From a bacterium (GTDB lineage Bacteria > Patescibacteriota > Minisyncoccia > UBA6257 > GWB1-50-10): DNA of 52,868 nucleotides. Position numbers and translations under genes: made by a program. Location of the stretch: assembly GCA_027310365.1 (NCBI GenBank), contig DAIDAY010000004.1, forward strand, positions 1-52,868. Direction: 5' to 3'. Numbering within the stretch: the first letter of the stretch is position 1; every line of letters begins with the position of its first letter. Shown one piece after another: positions 8,743-17,196 of the stretch. The notes under the pieces are model-generated. The model was not told where the DNA came from, did not search any database, and saw only the letters and a program-made list of their open reading frames with translations.

Positions 8743-9231
8743 CTATGGGGGAGTCGCCAAAATTGACATGGCTCCCCGCTCGATGGGCCCCATTGACCTA
8801 TCGATGACTCCAAGCGCTGACCTGAAGTCAGCTGCCTGAAAGGTCCACTCCCGTAAGTAGGAGTAAGACCCTCCATACCCCCCCCCGTACACATAAAAAG
8901 CAAATATTCTGGTAGCCTGCCCTATGAAACTGCCTTTCCAGAAGGCATTCGCTTTTATTACGATACTTTGGTAGTACGGAAAGTAACTACCAAAGATCGT
9001 ATAACTTCCCCCAGGAGGGAAGTTAAACAATGCCGCCTCCAGGCCAACGGGCCCGAAGGCGAGAACGTTGACGGTGTAAGGGGAATTATTCCCCAGGACC
9101 ACTCCATTAAAGGAGTCCCCGTTCTGCCCGCTGATTTCGCCCGTGGCGAAATTCACGACGAGCGGGGCGGATGAACATCCGCCAAGCGCGAGCGCTATGG
9201 TAGCGCCCAGCGTTATGCTCATTCTCTTCAT
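8743..9231 (-). CDS. predicted lipoprotein, unknown function
   Basis: MKRMSITLGATIALALGGCSS lipobox; no recognised domain. Confidence 0.7.
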   Translation of the reverse strand: MKRMSITLGATIALALGGCSSAPLVVNFATGEISGQNGDSFNGVVLGNNSPYTVNVLAFGPVGLEAALFNFPPGGSYTIFGSYFPYYQSIVIKANAFWKGSFIGQATRIFAFYVYGGGYGGSYSYLREWTFQAADFRSALGVIDRSMGPIERGAMSILATPP

Positions 9232-9247
9232 TCTTTTTTAACCTCCT

Positions 9248-9272
9248 GCCGACACAGTCGGCGGTTTTTTTT
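9248..9272. other. hairpin GCCGAC-ACA-GTCGGC abutting the Shine-Dalgarno of the lipoprotein gene (minus) and followed by T8 on plus
   Basis: Direct read of inverted repeat. Confidence 0.6.
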
Positions 9273-9289
9273 AATTTTCTTCTGGAAGA

Positions 9290-9318
9290 ATTATACATCT
9301 TTTTATTACAGAAGTCAA
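9290..9318 (-). promoter_or_regulatory. promoter for lipoprotein gene
   Basis: Minus strand TTGACT - 17 nt - TATAAT. Confidence 0.7.
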
Positions 9319-9357
9319 TAGGGTGAAAAACCCGATTTTTGCGGTATAATTCAGCTG

Positions 9358-11025
9358 ATGTTCCAATCAAAAAAAGACATCGAGGAAACTCTCTGGAAGC
9401 AGAAACGGACAGCCGAAGAAGAGGATGCGAAGCGGCGGGCGGAAAAAAATGGCCTTCCCTACCTCGACCTCATTTCATCCAAGGCGCCGACGGAAATAAA
9501 AGCGATGGAGCTTGTTCCTGAAGGTGAGGCGCGGAAGGCGCTCCTTGCGCCGCTCCAAATCGTGCGGGGAAAATTCATGGTTTCCGTTTTTGATCCCCAC
9601 CTCAAAGAAACCTCGGCGCTCCTGGAAAAACTCAGGGCAAGCCACGATGTCACGGCATACGTGAGTTCCCTGACAAGCTTAAATCATGCCTGGAGCTACT
9701 ATAAGTACGTCGTGCCGGAAAAAGAAATCAGCGGGAAGGTTGAAATCAACGAAAGAACGCTCCGCGAACTGAAAGAAAAAATAAAAAGTCTCGAAGATCT
9801 CAGCAAGCTCCTCGCGGGTTTTTCGAGCCCTTATCTTTCCCAAATACTCGAGATTATCCTCTCGGGAGCGCTGGCGCTCGGGGCATCGGACATCCATCTG
9901 GAATCCGCGGAGACCAGCGGTATTTTCCGGCTTCGCATTGACGGCCTCCTTCACACTGCATACGACCAATTCAACACCGTTACCTACAAATCGATTGTCA
10001 CGAGAATCAAGTTGCTCTCAAGACTGAAGATCAACATCACCGACGAAGCGCAGGACGGCCGGTTTACCATCGGTCTTATCGACAGGAGCATAGAAATCAG
10101 AACCTCCATCATCCCCTCCGATTACGGCGAGACGGTGGTCCTCCGTCTCCTCGACCCCACCTCACTGAAGGTGAACCTGGAAGAACTGGGGTGGCGTCCC
10201 GACGATCTGAAAATCGTTGAAGGCGAGATTAAAAAGCCGAACGGCCTCATCTTAAACACCGGCCCCACCGGCTCCGGAAAAACAACGACGCTCTATGCGT
10301 TTCTTCGTAAAGTTTTCAAGCCGGAAATCAAGATTATCACCGTCGAGGATCCGATCGAATACCATCTGCCAGGTATTTCCCAAACACAAATCAACCCCGA
10401 TGCGGGGTACACATTCGCCTCCGGCCTCCGCTCGATCTTGCGGCAAGATCCGAACATTATTTTGGTCGGCGAAATCCGCGACAAGGAAACGGCGGAAATC
10501 TCGCTGAACGCCGCCCTGACCGGACACCTTGTTTTTTCGACACTCCATACGAACGACGCCGTGGGCGCCATACCGCGCCTCGTCGACCTTCAAGTCCCGG
10601 TGAACATCTTGGGACCAGCCCTGAGCCTCGTGATCGCCCAGCGACTCGTGCGCGTCCTTTGCGTGCGGTGTAAGGCGGAAACAAAACCTGCCGAGGATCT
10701 CAAAAATAAAATCGGCGGGTTCTTAAAAAACCTGCCCGAGAGAGTCGATCGGTCTCCGTACCGAGACTATAAAATCTACGAAGCCCGGGGCTGCGACGCC
10801 TGCGGACATTTGGGATACAAAGGGAGAATATCCATCTTTGAACTCTTCGCTATCGACGAGAACATCGAGGAGGCGATTTATAAAAATCCCACCGAAATCG
10901 AACTGAAGGACTTGGCGAAAAAACAGGGAATGGTTACCATGCAGGAGGATGGCATCCTGAAAGTGCTGGGCGGCGTGACGAGCTTCGCCGAAGTCGAACG
11001 ACTCACGGGAACACTAGATCTTTAA
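9358..11025 (+). CDS. pilB: type IV pilus assembly / type II secretion ATPase PilB/GspE
   Basis: GPTGSGKTTTLYAFL Walker A, VEDPIEYHLPGISQTQINP, LRQDPNIILVGEIRDKETAEI, TLHTNDA, CxxC zinc motifs. Confidence 0.93.
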   Translation: MFQSKKDIEETLWKQKRTAEEEDAKRRAEKNGLPYLDLISSKAPTEIKAMELVPEGEARKALLAPLQIVRGKFMVSVFDPHLKETSALLEKLRASHDVTAYVSSLTSLNHAWSYYKYVVPEKEISGKVEINERTLRELKEKIKSLEDLSKLLAGFSSPYLSQILEIILSGALALGASDIHLESAETSGIFRLRIDGLLHTAYDQFNTVTYKSIVTRIKLLSRLKINITDEAQDGRFTIGLIDRSIEIRTSIIPSDYGETVVLRLLDPTSLKVNLEELGWRPDDLKIVEGEIKKPNGLILNTGPTGSGKTTTLYAFLRKVFKPEIKIITVEDPIEYHLPGISQTQINPDAGYTFASGLRSILRQDPNIILVGEIRDKETAEISLNAALTGHLVFSTLHTNDAVGAIPRLVDLQVPVNILGPALSLVIAQRLVRVLCVRCKAETKPAEDLKNKIGGFLKNLPERVDRSPYRDYKIYEARGCDACGHLGYKGRISIFELFAIDENIEEAIYKNPTEIELKDLAKKQGMVTMQEDGILKVLGGVTSFAEVERLTGTLDL

Positions 11026-11027
11026 TC

Positions 11028-11143
11028 GGAGGTCTGTGGGCATAATGCCAAGGAGAGGCTTTATGTGAGATTTTCCCGAGGAGAAGCCCAGTCGGAACCG
11101 AGCAATCCGAAATCTGAGGCAAATCTCCTGCCCACAGGCCTCC
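11028..11143 (+). ncRNA. candidate structured RNA (unknown family), 116 nt
   Basis: 15-bp terminal stem GGAGGTCTGTGGGCA / TGCCCACAGGCCTCC with one G-U only on the + strand, plus nested GGAGA/TCTCC and AGATTT/AAATCT stems and a TTTTCC-CGA-GGAGAA hairpin. Confidence 0.6.
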
Positions 11144-11197
11144 AACTAAAAGTAGGAACATATTATCATAAACGTTAATAAATGTCAATAGACACCA

Positions 11198-12184
11198 ATG
11201 GCCGCGAATAATGGGGAAAACAACCTTGAAGAACTCCTGAGGCCGGGCAACCTTGGCGAATACGTCGGACAGGAGCAGGTGAAAGCGAATCTGAAGCTCA
11301 TGATGGGGGCTGCCAAAGAGCGGCATGAAAGCTCCGATCATATTCTATTCTACGGGCAGGCGGGGCTTGGCAAAACGACGCTCGCCTATATTATAGGAAA
11401 AGAAATGGAGGCGAACGTGCGATCCACATCGGGGCCGGCGCTCGAAAAGCCCGGTGACATCGCCGCCATTCTTTCCAACCTCGAACCGAACGAGATTTTG
11501 TTCATCGACGAGATCCATCGTATCAACCGCCTCGTCGAGGAAATTTTCTACCCGGCGCTCGAATCAAGGCGGTTGCACCTCGTGATCGGCAAGGGGCCAT
11601 CGGCAAAAACGTTTTCTCTCGATTTGCCGCCGTTCACCGTCGTCGGCGCGACGACGAAAATCAACCTCCTTTCCGCTCCGCTCCGCTCGCGGTTCGGCGC
11701 AACGTTCAAATTGGATTACTATCGGAACGAAGACATTGAAAAAATCATCAGGCGCTCAGCGAAGATTTTGAAAATAAGCATCTCAGATGCGGCAGTTCGG
11801 AAACTCGCCGAGGCTTCCCGGTTCACCCCGCGGACCGCCAACCGCCTCCTGAAGCGGGTGCGAGACTATGCCCAAGTGAATAAGATCGGGGAAGTCGATG
11901 AAAAGACCGTCGCCGAGACGCTTGCCTTGATGCAGATCGATTCGATTGGCTTGGAGGAAAGCGACCGAGAGCTCCTTCGGACCATCATCGAAAAATTCGG
12001 CGGCGGACCCGTGGGTTTGAAAACGCTCGCAGCGGCGCTGAACGAGGAAATGGAGACGATAGAGGAAGTGTATGAACCCTTTCTCATGAAGATCGGCTTC
12101 CTCCGGAGGACTTCTTCGGGAAGGACCGTGACCGATCTGGCTCATCAGCACCTTTCCCCGGGGAAAGACGGGAGACTTGTTTGA
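11198..12184 (+). CDS. ruvB: Holliday junction branch migration helicase RuvB
   Basis: LRPGNLGEYVGQEQVKANL, DHILFYGQAGLGKTTLA, LFIDEIHRINRLVEE, TPRTANRLLKRVRDYAQV. Confidence 0.95.
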   Translation: MAANNGENNLEELLRPGNLGEYVGQEQVKANLKLMMGAAKERHESSDHILFYGQAGLGKTTLAYIIGKEMEANVRSTSGPALEKPGDIAAILSNLEPNEILFIDEIHRINRLVEEIFYPALESRRLHLVIGKGPSAKTFSLDLPPFTVVGATTKINLLSAPLRSRFGATFKLDYYRNEDIEKIIRRSAKILKISISDAAVRKLAEASRFTPRTANRLLKRVRDYAQVNKIGEVDEKTVAETLALMQIDSIGLEESDRELLRTIIEKFGGGPVGLKTLAAALNEEMETIEEVYEPFLMKIGFLRRTSSGRTVTDLAHQHLSPGKDGRLV

Positions 12185-12630
12185 GCATGAGGATAACGAC
12201 AACATCGAGAGCCGAAACAGCGAACCTGGCGAAGATGTTTGCCGCAACAATCATCGAAGGCCGGCTCCAGGGCCCCCTCATCATCGCTCTTGAGGGAGAA
12301 CTGGGCACCGGAAAAACGTCTTTTCTCAAGGGCTTGGCGAAGGGACTGGGATTGAAGCAAAAAATAACGAGCCCGACTTTTCTCGTCATGCGAAGATACT
12401 CCCTGCCCCGGAGGATAAAAAAATTTTCTCTCCTCTATCATGTGGATGCCTATCGGATAACAGGCAGGCGCGATGTGGACGCCGCGGGCATCACGCGAGC
12501 TCTCCATGACTCCCGGGCGATCGTCGCCATCGAATGGGCCGACACCATAAAAAAATATCTCCCGAAGGATTCCATCAAAATAAAAATGGAACACCGATCA
12601 AAAAACGAAAGAGTTCTTTCTTTCAGCTAA
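12181..12630 (+). CDS. tsaE: tRNA threonylcarbamoyladenosine biosynthesis protein TsaE
   Basis: ALEGELGTGKTSFLKGLAKGLG, ITSPTFLVMRRY, HVDAYR. Confidence 0.88.
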   Translation: MSMRITTTSRAETANLAKMFAATIIEGRLQGPLIIALEGELGTGKTSFLKGLAKGLGLKQKITSPTFLVMRRYSLPRRIKKFSLLYHVDAYRITGRRDVDAAGITRALHDSRAIVAIEWADTIKKYLPKDSIKIKMEHRSKNERVLSFS

Positions 12631-12633
12631 CCG

Positions 12634-15075
12634 ATGAAAATTCTCCTCATTGACGCCAATTCACTCATCCACCGCGCCTTCCACGCTCTGCCTCCTCTCA
12701 CGACCTCCGATGGGAGGCCTTCCGGCGCGCTCTACGGCCTCTCGAGCCTTCTCCTGAAAATCCTCCGCGAACAAAAACCGGATTACGCGGCGGCTGCTTT
12801 TGACCGGCCCGAAAAGACGTTTCGGAAAGAGCTTTTTGAAAACTATAAGGCGACCCGTCCCACGGCACCCGATGAACTCATAACTCAGATCATCGAAGCG
12901 AGAAAAACATTCGATGCCTTCGGCATACCGACATTCGAGAAAGCCGGCTACGAAGCTGACGACATCATCGGAACGCTTGCGGAGAAGTTCGGCGAAAACG
13001 CCGAATCTTCCATCATCATCTTGACCGGCGACCTCGATACGCTTCAGCTCATTCGAGGCGACAAAACGGTCGTCATGATACTCAAGAAAGGCGTCAGCGA
13101 GGTTGCGGTTTACGATGAAAACGCCGTTGTCGAACGGTATGGCCTCCACCCGCTGGAGCTTGTTGATTACAAGGGTCTCGTCGGCGACAAATCGGACAAC
13201 ATTCCCGGCGTCAAAAACATCGGCCCCAAAACGGCGGAGAAACTCATCAGTCGGCATGGGAAGCTCGAAAACCTCTTCGCTTCACCCGACCTCAAGGATC
13301 CCGCCGTCCTCAAGGCGCTCCCCCACAAAGACATTGCTCTCCTTTCCAAAAAACTCGCCACTATAGACCGGAACGTCCCCCTCGTCGTCGAGGCAAAAAA
13401 ACTCCGATGGGAAGAGCAAAAAGAAAAGCTCGAGAAGTATTTCCGGGAGTGGAATTTCGGGAGCCTCGCTCAAAGAATAGGCATAAAAACATTTCCGGAA
13501 AAACCAGGGGGAACAGAAAAAGTCAAGGAAAACACCAAAATACTCAATGCCTTCTTCGTTTCCTCGGCAACCGACCTGACCGAAACAAGACTGATAAGCA
13601 AGAATACCAAGGTCGCCTGGGAGTGGAAACCCATCATCAAGGAACTCATGAAGCAGAAGAGGGACGTCCCCGCGAATCTCTTCGATTTGTCGATCGCTGC
13701 GTGGCTCCTCGATCCGGACGGAGCCGATTTTTCTCCTTCGGCAATCGCCGAAAAATATTCCTCTTCGGAATGGTCGAATCTCTTCCCCATGACGAAGCGG
13801 AGATTGGAACAAAATGGACTCGAACATCTCTTCGAGAGCGTCGAGATGCCTCTCGTCGAGGTGCTGGCAAAAATGGAACTCACCGGAATACGCATTGACC
13901 GAGGGGCGGCGGAAGATACTCAAAAAGAGCTTCGACGGAGCCTCGAAAAACTGTCATCCGCAATCTACCGCGAGGCCGGCACGACGTTCAATATCAATTC
14001 TCCCGAGCAAGTTTCGAAAATCGTATTCGAAAAATTGAAAATCAAGCCGGGCAAGACGCGCAAAACAAAGGGGGGGCGGCTCTCCACGTCATTCGATGCG
14101 CTCTCCCGAATCAAAGACGTCGAAATCATACGGCTTCTCCTCGAATACCGGGAGGGTTTTAAAATGCTCACCACTTATCTTAAACCAATCCTGGATTTCA
14201 CCGGGGATGACGGACGGCTCCGGACGACGTTCCTGCAGACGGGGACATCAACGGGCCGGATCGCTTCGGAGAAGCCGAATCTCCAAAATATTCCCCAGGA
14301 ATCGGCTTGGTCGAAAAAAATACGGGACGCGTTCACCGCGGAGAACGGCTTCACGCTGGTTTCATTCGACTACTCACAGCTGGAACTTCGTCTCCTCGCC
14401 CACGTCTCGGATGATAACAATCTCAAGGACGCATTCCGAAAAGGGACGGATATTCACCAACTCACCGCTTCTCAGATTTTCGGCGTGCCTCTCCATTTGG
14501 TGACTAAAAAGGAACGGCGCATCGGAAAAACCTTGAATTTCGGCATCGTGTACGGCATGGGGGCGCGATCGTTGAGCGAAACAAGCGGCGTTTCATTCGC
14601 GGAAGCGGAGGCATTCATAAAAAAGTATTTCGCCGGCTTCCCATCGATTCAAGCGTGGCAGGAACAAACAAAAGCCGGGGCGGCTCAAAGAGGATTTGTC
14701 TCGGACCTCAACGGTCGCAAGCGCTGGTTCCGGGAAAGCCCCAACCCGCGAATGCAGGCGGAAAATGAACGGGCTGCCATCAACATGCCGATCCAGGGAT
14801 TGGGCGCCGACATTCTCAAGAAAGCCATGATTGCATCAAACGCGCTCGTGAAGACCGCAAACGAGATGGGTGATTCCGCAAGGCTTCTCCTTGCCATCCA
14901 CGATGAATTGCTCTTTGAAATCCGCGATGATATCCTAATGGATATCGTGCCCCGTATCGTCAATGCGATGGAGTATGCCGAAAAACTCGGCGTACCGCTC
15001 ACAGTTGACGTGAAACAGGGAAAAAGATGGGGTTCCCTGGAAACATATGAACGCACCTCGGCTACCATGGTGTAA
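12634..15075 (+). CDS. polA: DNA polymerase I
   Basis: N-terminal 5'-3' exonuclease (LIDANSLIHRAFHALPPL) and C-terminal polymerase motifs (SFDYSQLELRLLAHVSDD, RRIGKTLNFGIVYGMG, HDELLFE). Confidence 0.95.
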   Translation: MKILLIDANSLIHRAFHALPPLTTSDGRPSGALYGLSSLLLKILREQKPDYAAAAFDRPEKTFRKELFENYKATRPTAPDELITQIIEARKTFDAFGIPTFEKAGYEADDIIGTLAEKFGENAESSIIILTGDLDTLQLIRGDKTVVMILKKGVSEVAVYDENAVVERYGLHPLELVDYKGLVGDKSDNIPGVKNIGPKTAEKLISRHGKLENLFASPDLKDPAVLKALPHKDIALLSKKLATIDRNVPLVVEAKKLRWEEQKEKLEKYFREWNFGSLAQRIGIKTFPEKPGGTEKVKENTKILNAFFVSSATDLTETRLISKNTKVAWEWKPIIKELMKQKRDVPANLFDLSIAAWLLDPDGADFSPSAIAEKYSSSEWSNLFPMTKRRLEQNGLEHLFESVEMPLVEVLAKMELTGIRIDRGAAEDTQKELRRSLEKLSSAIYREAGTTFNINSPEQVSKIVFEKLKIKPGKTRKTKGGRLSTSFDALSRIKDVEIIRLLLEYREGFKMLTTYLKPILDFTGDDGRLRTTFLQTGTSTGRIASEKPNLQNIPQESAWSKKIRDAFTAENGFTLVSFDYSQLELRLLAHVSDDNNLKDAFRKGTDIHQLTASQIFGVPLHLVTKKERRIGKTLNFGIVYGMGARSLSETSGVSFAEAEAFIKKYFAGFPSIQAWQEQTKAGAAQRGFVSDLNGRKRWFRESPNPRMQAENERAAINMPIQGLGADILKKAMIASNALVKTANEMGDSARLLLAIHDELLFEIRDDILMDIVPRIVNAMEYAEKLGVPLTVDVKQGKRWGSLETYERTSATMV

Positions 15076-16336
15076 AGGCGGAAAAACCCTCGCGATTGCC
15101 CTGGTCTTTCTTGCGCTCGTTGTCCTCAATATCATTTTCGCTCCCCTCGGCCTCGCCATCTTCGACGCCATTCTTCTCTTGGGAACCGGGGCGCTGGTGA
15201 TCGGAACCGAAAACAAAGCGGAGAAAGAAGTGTTTAAAAACAAAGCCAAGGGGTCCGAACTTCGCTCCCTTATTGAAAATACCAAGGACGGCGTTGTGAT
15301 GTACGACACCAACTTCACCATCCTCGACGTCAATCAATCGGCGGAAAAGATGTTCAATGTCTCGCGGGAAGAAGTTTTGGGAAAGCAGATGCAGCCGGAG
15401 ATGGTCCGAAGCCCGCGCCTGAGGATTATGGTTCAAACCATATTCCCCTCCCTTGCCGTCTCCATGAATACCATTTCCGACGCCGGGTGGCCGAAAGTTG
15501 TCGACTTGGTTTTCGACGATCCCCGCCTCGAAGTGAGGACCATCTTGAACCAAATCACCAACGAGAAAGGCGAGGTGGTCGGCTTCATTAAAATTATTTC
15601 AAACAACACCAGGGAAAACACCATTCTCCAATCAAAGAGCGAATTTCTGACCGTTTCGGCGCACCAACTCCGGACGCCGCTTACCGCGATCAATTGGACT
15701 TTTGAGAGCCTGCGGTCTTCCCTCGGCGATGATTTCGCAAAAAAAAGGAATGAAATTTCCAACCTCGTGAATGAAGGGTGGGAACTCGCGAAGCGATCCC
15801 TGAAGATCATCGACGACCTCCTGAATGCCTCAAAAATAGAGGAGGGGAAATTTGGATTCGACTTTGGGAAAATCAATCTCGTCGACCTCATGAAAAGCCT
15901 TCAAAGCGCCGCTTCCGTTGTGGCAAAGGAGTACGGCATCACCCTCAACCTTTCCTCGGCATCTCCCGATTATGAGGTGAAGGCCGACGCCGAAAAACTG
16001 GGCATGGCAGTCACCAACATCCTCGACAACGCCGTGAAGTACAACAGCAAGAACGGCACGGTAAGCATCGCGATCGAGCCGTCGGAAGGCAATACGGTCA
16101 CCGTGAGCATTTCCGACACCGGCATCGGCATACCAAAAGAAAATCTCGGGAAGATTTTCCAGAAGTTTTACCGGAGCGAAAATGCCCAAGCCACCGAACC
16201 GAATGGCAGCGGGCTCGGTATGTACATAACGAAGAATATCATTGAGGCGCATGGAGGGAGCGTCTTCGTCGAATCGATCATCGGGCGCGGCACGACGTTT
16301 TGGTTCACACTCCCCCTGGAAACCCCGTCGTCATAA
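15047..16336 (+). CDS. PAS-domain sensor histidine kinase
   Basis: Two N-terminal TM segments, PAS region, H-box SAHQLRTPLTAINW, N-box ILDNAVKYNS, G boxes DTGIGIPKENLGKIFQKFYR, GSGLGMYI. Confidence 0.9.
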   Translation: MNAPRLPWCKGGKTLAIALVFLALVVLNIIFAPLGLAIFDAILLLGTGALVIGTENKAEKEVFKNKAKGSELRSLIENTKDGVVMYDTNFTILDVNQSAEKMFNVSREEVLGKQMQPEMVRSPRLRIMVQTIFPSLAVSMNTISDAGWPKVVDLVFDDPRLEVRTILNQITNEKGEVVGFIKIISNNTRENTILQSKSEFLTVSAHQLRTPLTAINWTFESLRSSLGDDFAKKRNEISNLVNEGWELAKRSLKIIDDLLNASKIEEGKFGFDFGKINLVDLMKSLQSAASVVAKEYGITLNLSSASPDYEVKADAEKLGMAVTNILDNAVKYNSKNGTVSIAIEPSEGNTVTVSISDTGIGIPKENLGKIFQKFYRSENAQATEPNGSGLGMYITKNIIEAHGGSVFVESIIGRGTTFWFTLPLETPSS

Positions 16337-16338
16337 CC

Positions 16339-16827
16339 ATGCCCGAACGCAGAAAGATGATCATTATGGGCATAGATCCCGGCCATGTGCGGGTCGGCTA
16401 CGGGGTCATCGAAAAAGAGGGAAATAAGTTCATTCACCGGGAGAGCGGTCTCATTCCCCTCCCGGAAAAGTCGGGGATAGGATCGCAGCTTTCCTCCCTC
16501 GAAAAAGAACTTACCAGGCTCGTCAAAAAATACCGCCCATCCATCGTGGGACTTGAAAAGCTCTTCGTCTCCAAAAACGTAAAAACCGCCATGAATGTCG
16601 CCGAGGCGCGAGGGGTAATACGAAAAGTTATTTTTGAGAGCGGCATTGATTTTACGGAACTCGCTCCGCAAACGATCAAACTTTCCGTGACGGGAAGCGG
16701 TCGGGCCGACAAAAAGGCGGTGTCAAAAATGGTCGGCCTGCTGCTTCATATGAAAACCAGGCATCTTATCGATGATGTAACCGACGCCCTCGCCATCGCA
16801 ATCGCCACAGACGGGAAAAAATTTTAA
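16339..16827 (+). CDS. ruvC: crossover junction endodeoxyribonuclease RuvC
   Basis: IIMGIDPGHVRVGYGVIE, VGLEKLF, DVTDALAIAIA. Confidence 0.9.
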   Translation: MPERRKMIIMGIDPGHVRVGYGVIEKEGNKFIHRESGLIPLPEKSGIGSQLSSLEKELTRLVKKYRPSIVGLEKLFVSKNVKTAMNVAEARGVIRKVIFESGIDFTELAPQTIKLSVTGSGRADKKAVSKMVGLLLHMKTRHLIDDVTDALAIAIATDGKKF

Positions 16828-16845
16828 CCCCTTTTCTTCTGTGGA

Positions 16846-16873
16846 TTGACAAGTCCGACATTGCGGCTATAAT
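16846..16873 (+). promoter_or_regulatory. promoter for small acidic ORF
   Basis: TTGACA - 16 nt - TATAAT. Confidence 0.75.
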
Positions 16874-16916
16874 TTCAATCTAATGAAGGGAAAGGTCGTT
16901 CCCGCAAAGGAAGAGT

Positions 16917-17105
16917 ATGAAAACATTAGCATTAAAAGCCGATATCTTCGTTTCCGCCGAGCCGACTGGCGATGATGGCGACGACGAAACCGGGGACGCT
17001 TTCGAGATTGAAGAGAAAGGCAGCAACAGCGGTGAACTCGACGGAGATATGGACGATGCAGAGTTGGATGAGAGTGAATTCATAGACGAATCCGACGAGG
17101 AGTAA
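16917..17105 (+). CDS. small highly acidic protein (62 aa), unknown function
   Basis: Near-consensus promoter, AAGGAAGAG Shine-Dalgarno, downstream terminator; sequence is rich in D/E. Confidence 0.65.
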   Translation: MKTLALKADIFVSAEPTGDDGDDETGDAFEIEEKGSNSGELDGDMDDAELDESEFIDESDEE

Positions 17106-17132
17106 GTTTTCAGCGCTGAGCTTATCCTCGCC

Positions 17133-17162
17133 CTCCCGGAGCACCCCGGGAGTTTTCGTTTC
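17133..17162 (+). terminator. intrinsic terminator
   Basis: CTCCCGG-AGCACC-CCGGGAG followed by TTTTCGTTT. Confidence 0.75.
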
Positions 17163-17196
17163 CATTTCGGGCATAAAGGCACTACAATAAGGGGGA

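Noticed and set aside
11028-11143. Assignment of the structured element as SRP RNA, 5S rRNA or 6S RNA
   Set aside because: Apex only loosely resembles the SRP GGAA/AGCAG motif and the closing stem does not pair; no 5S GAAC context; too short for typical 6S. Kept as unknown
13282-13923. Long antisense ORF within polA
   Set aside because: Opposes a well-supported gene; no recognisable motif; typical spurious ORF in a moderately GC-rich gene
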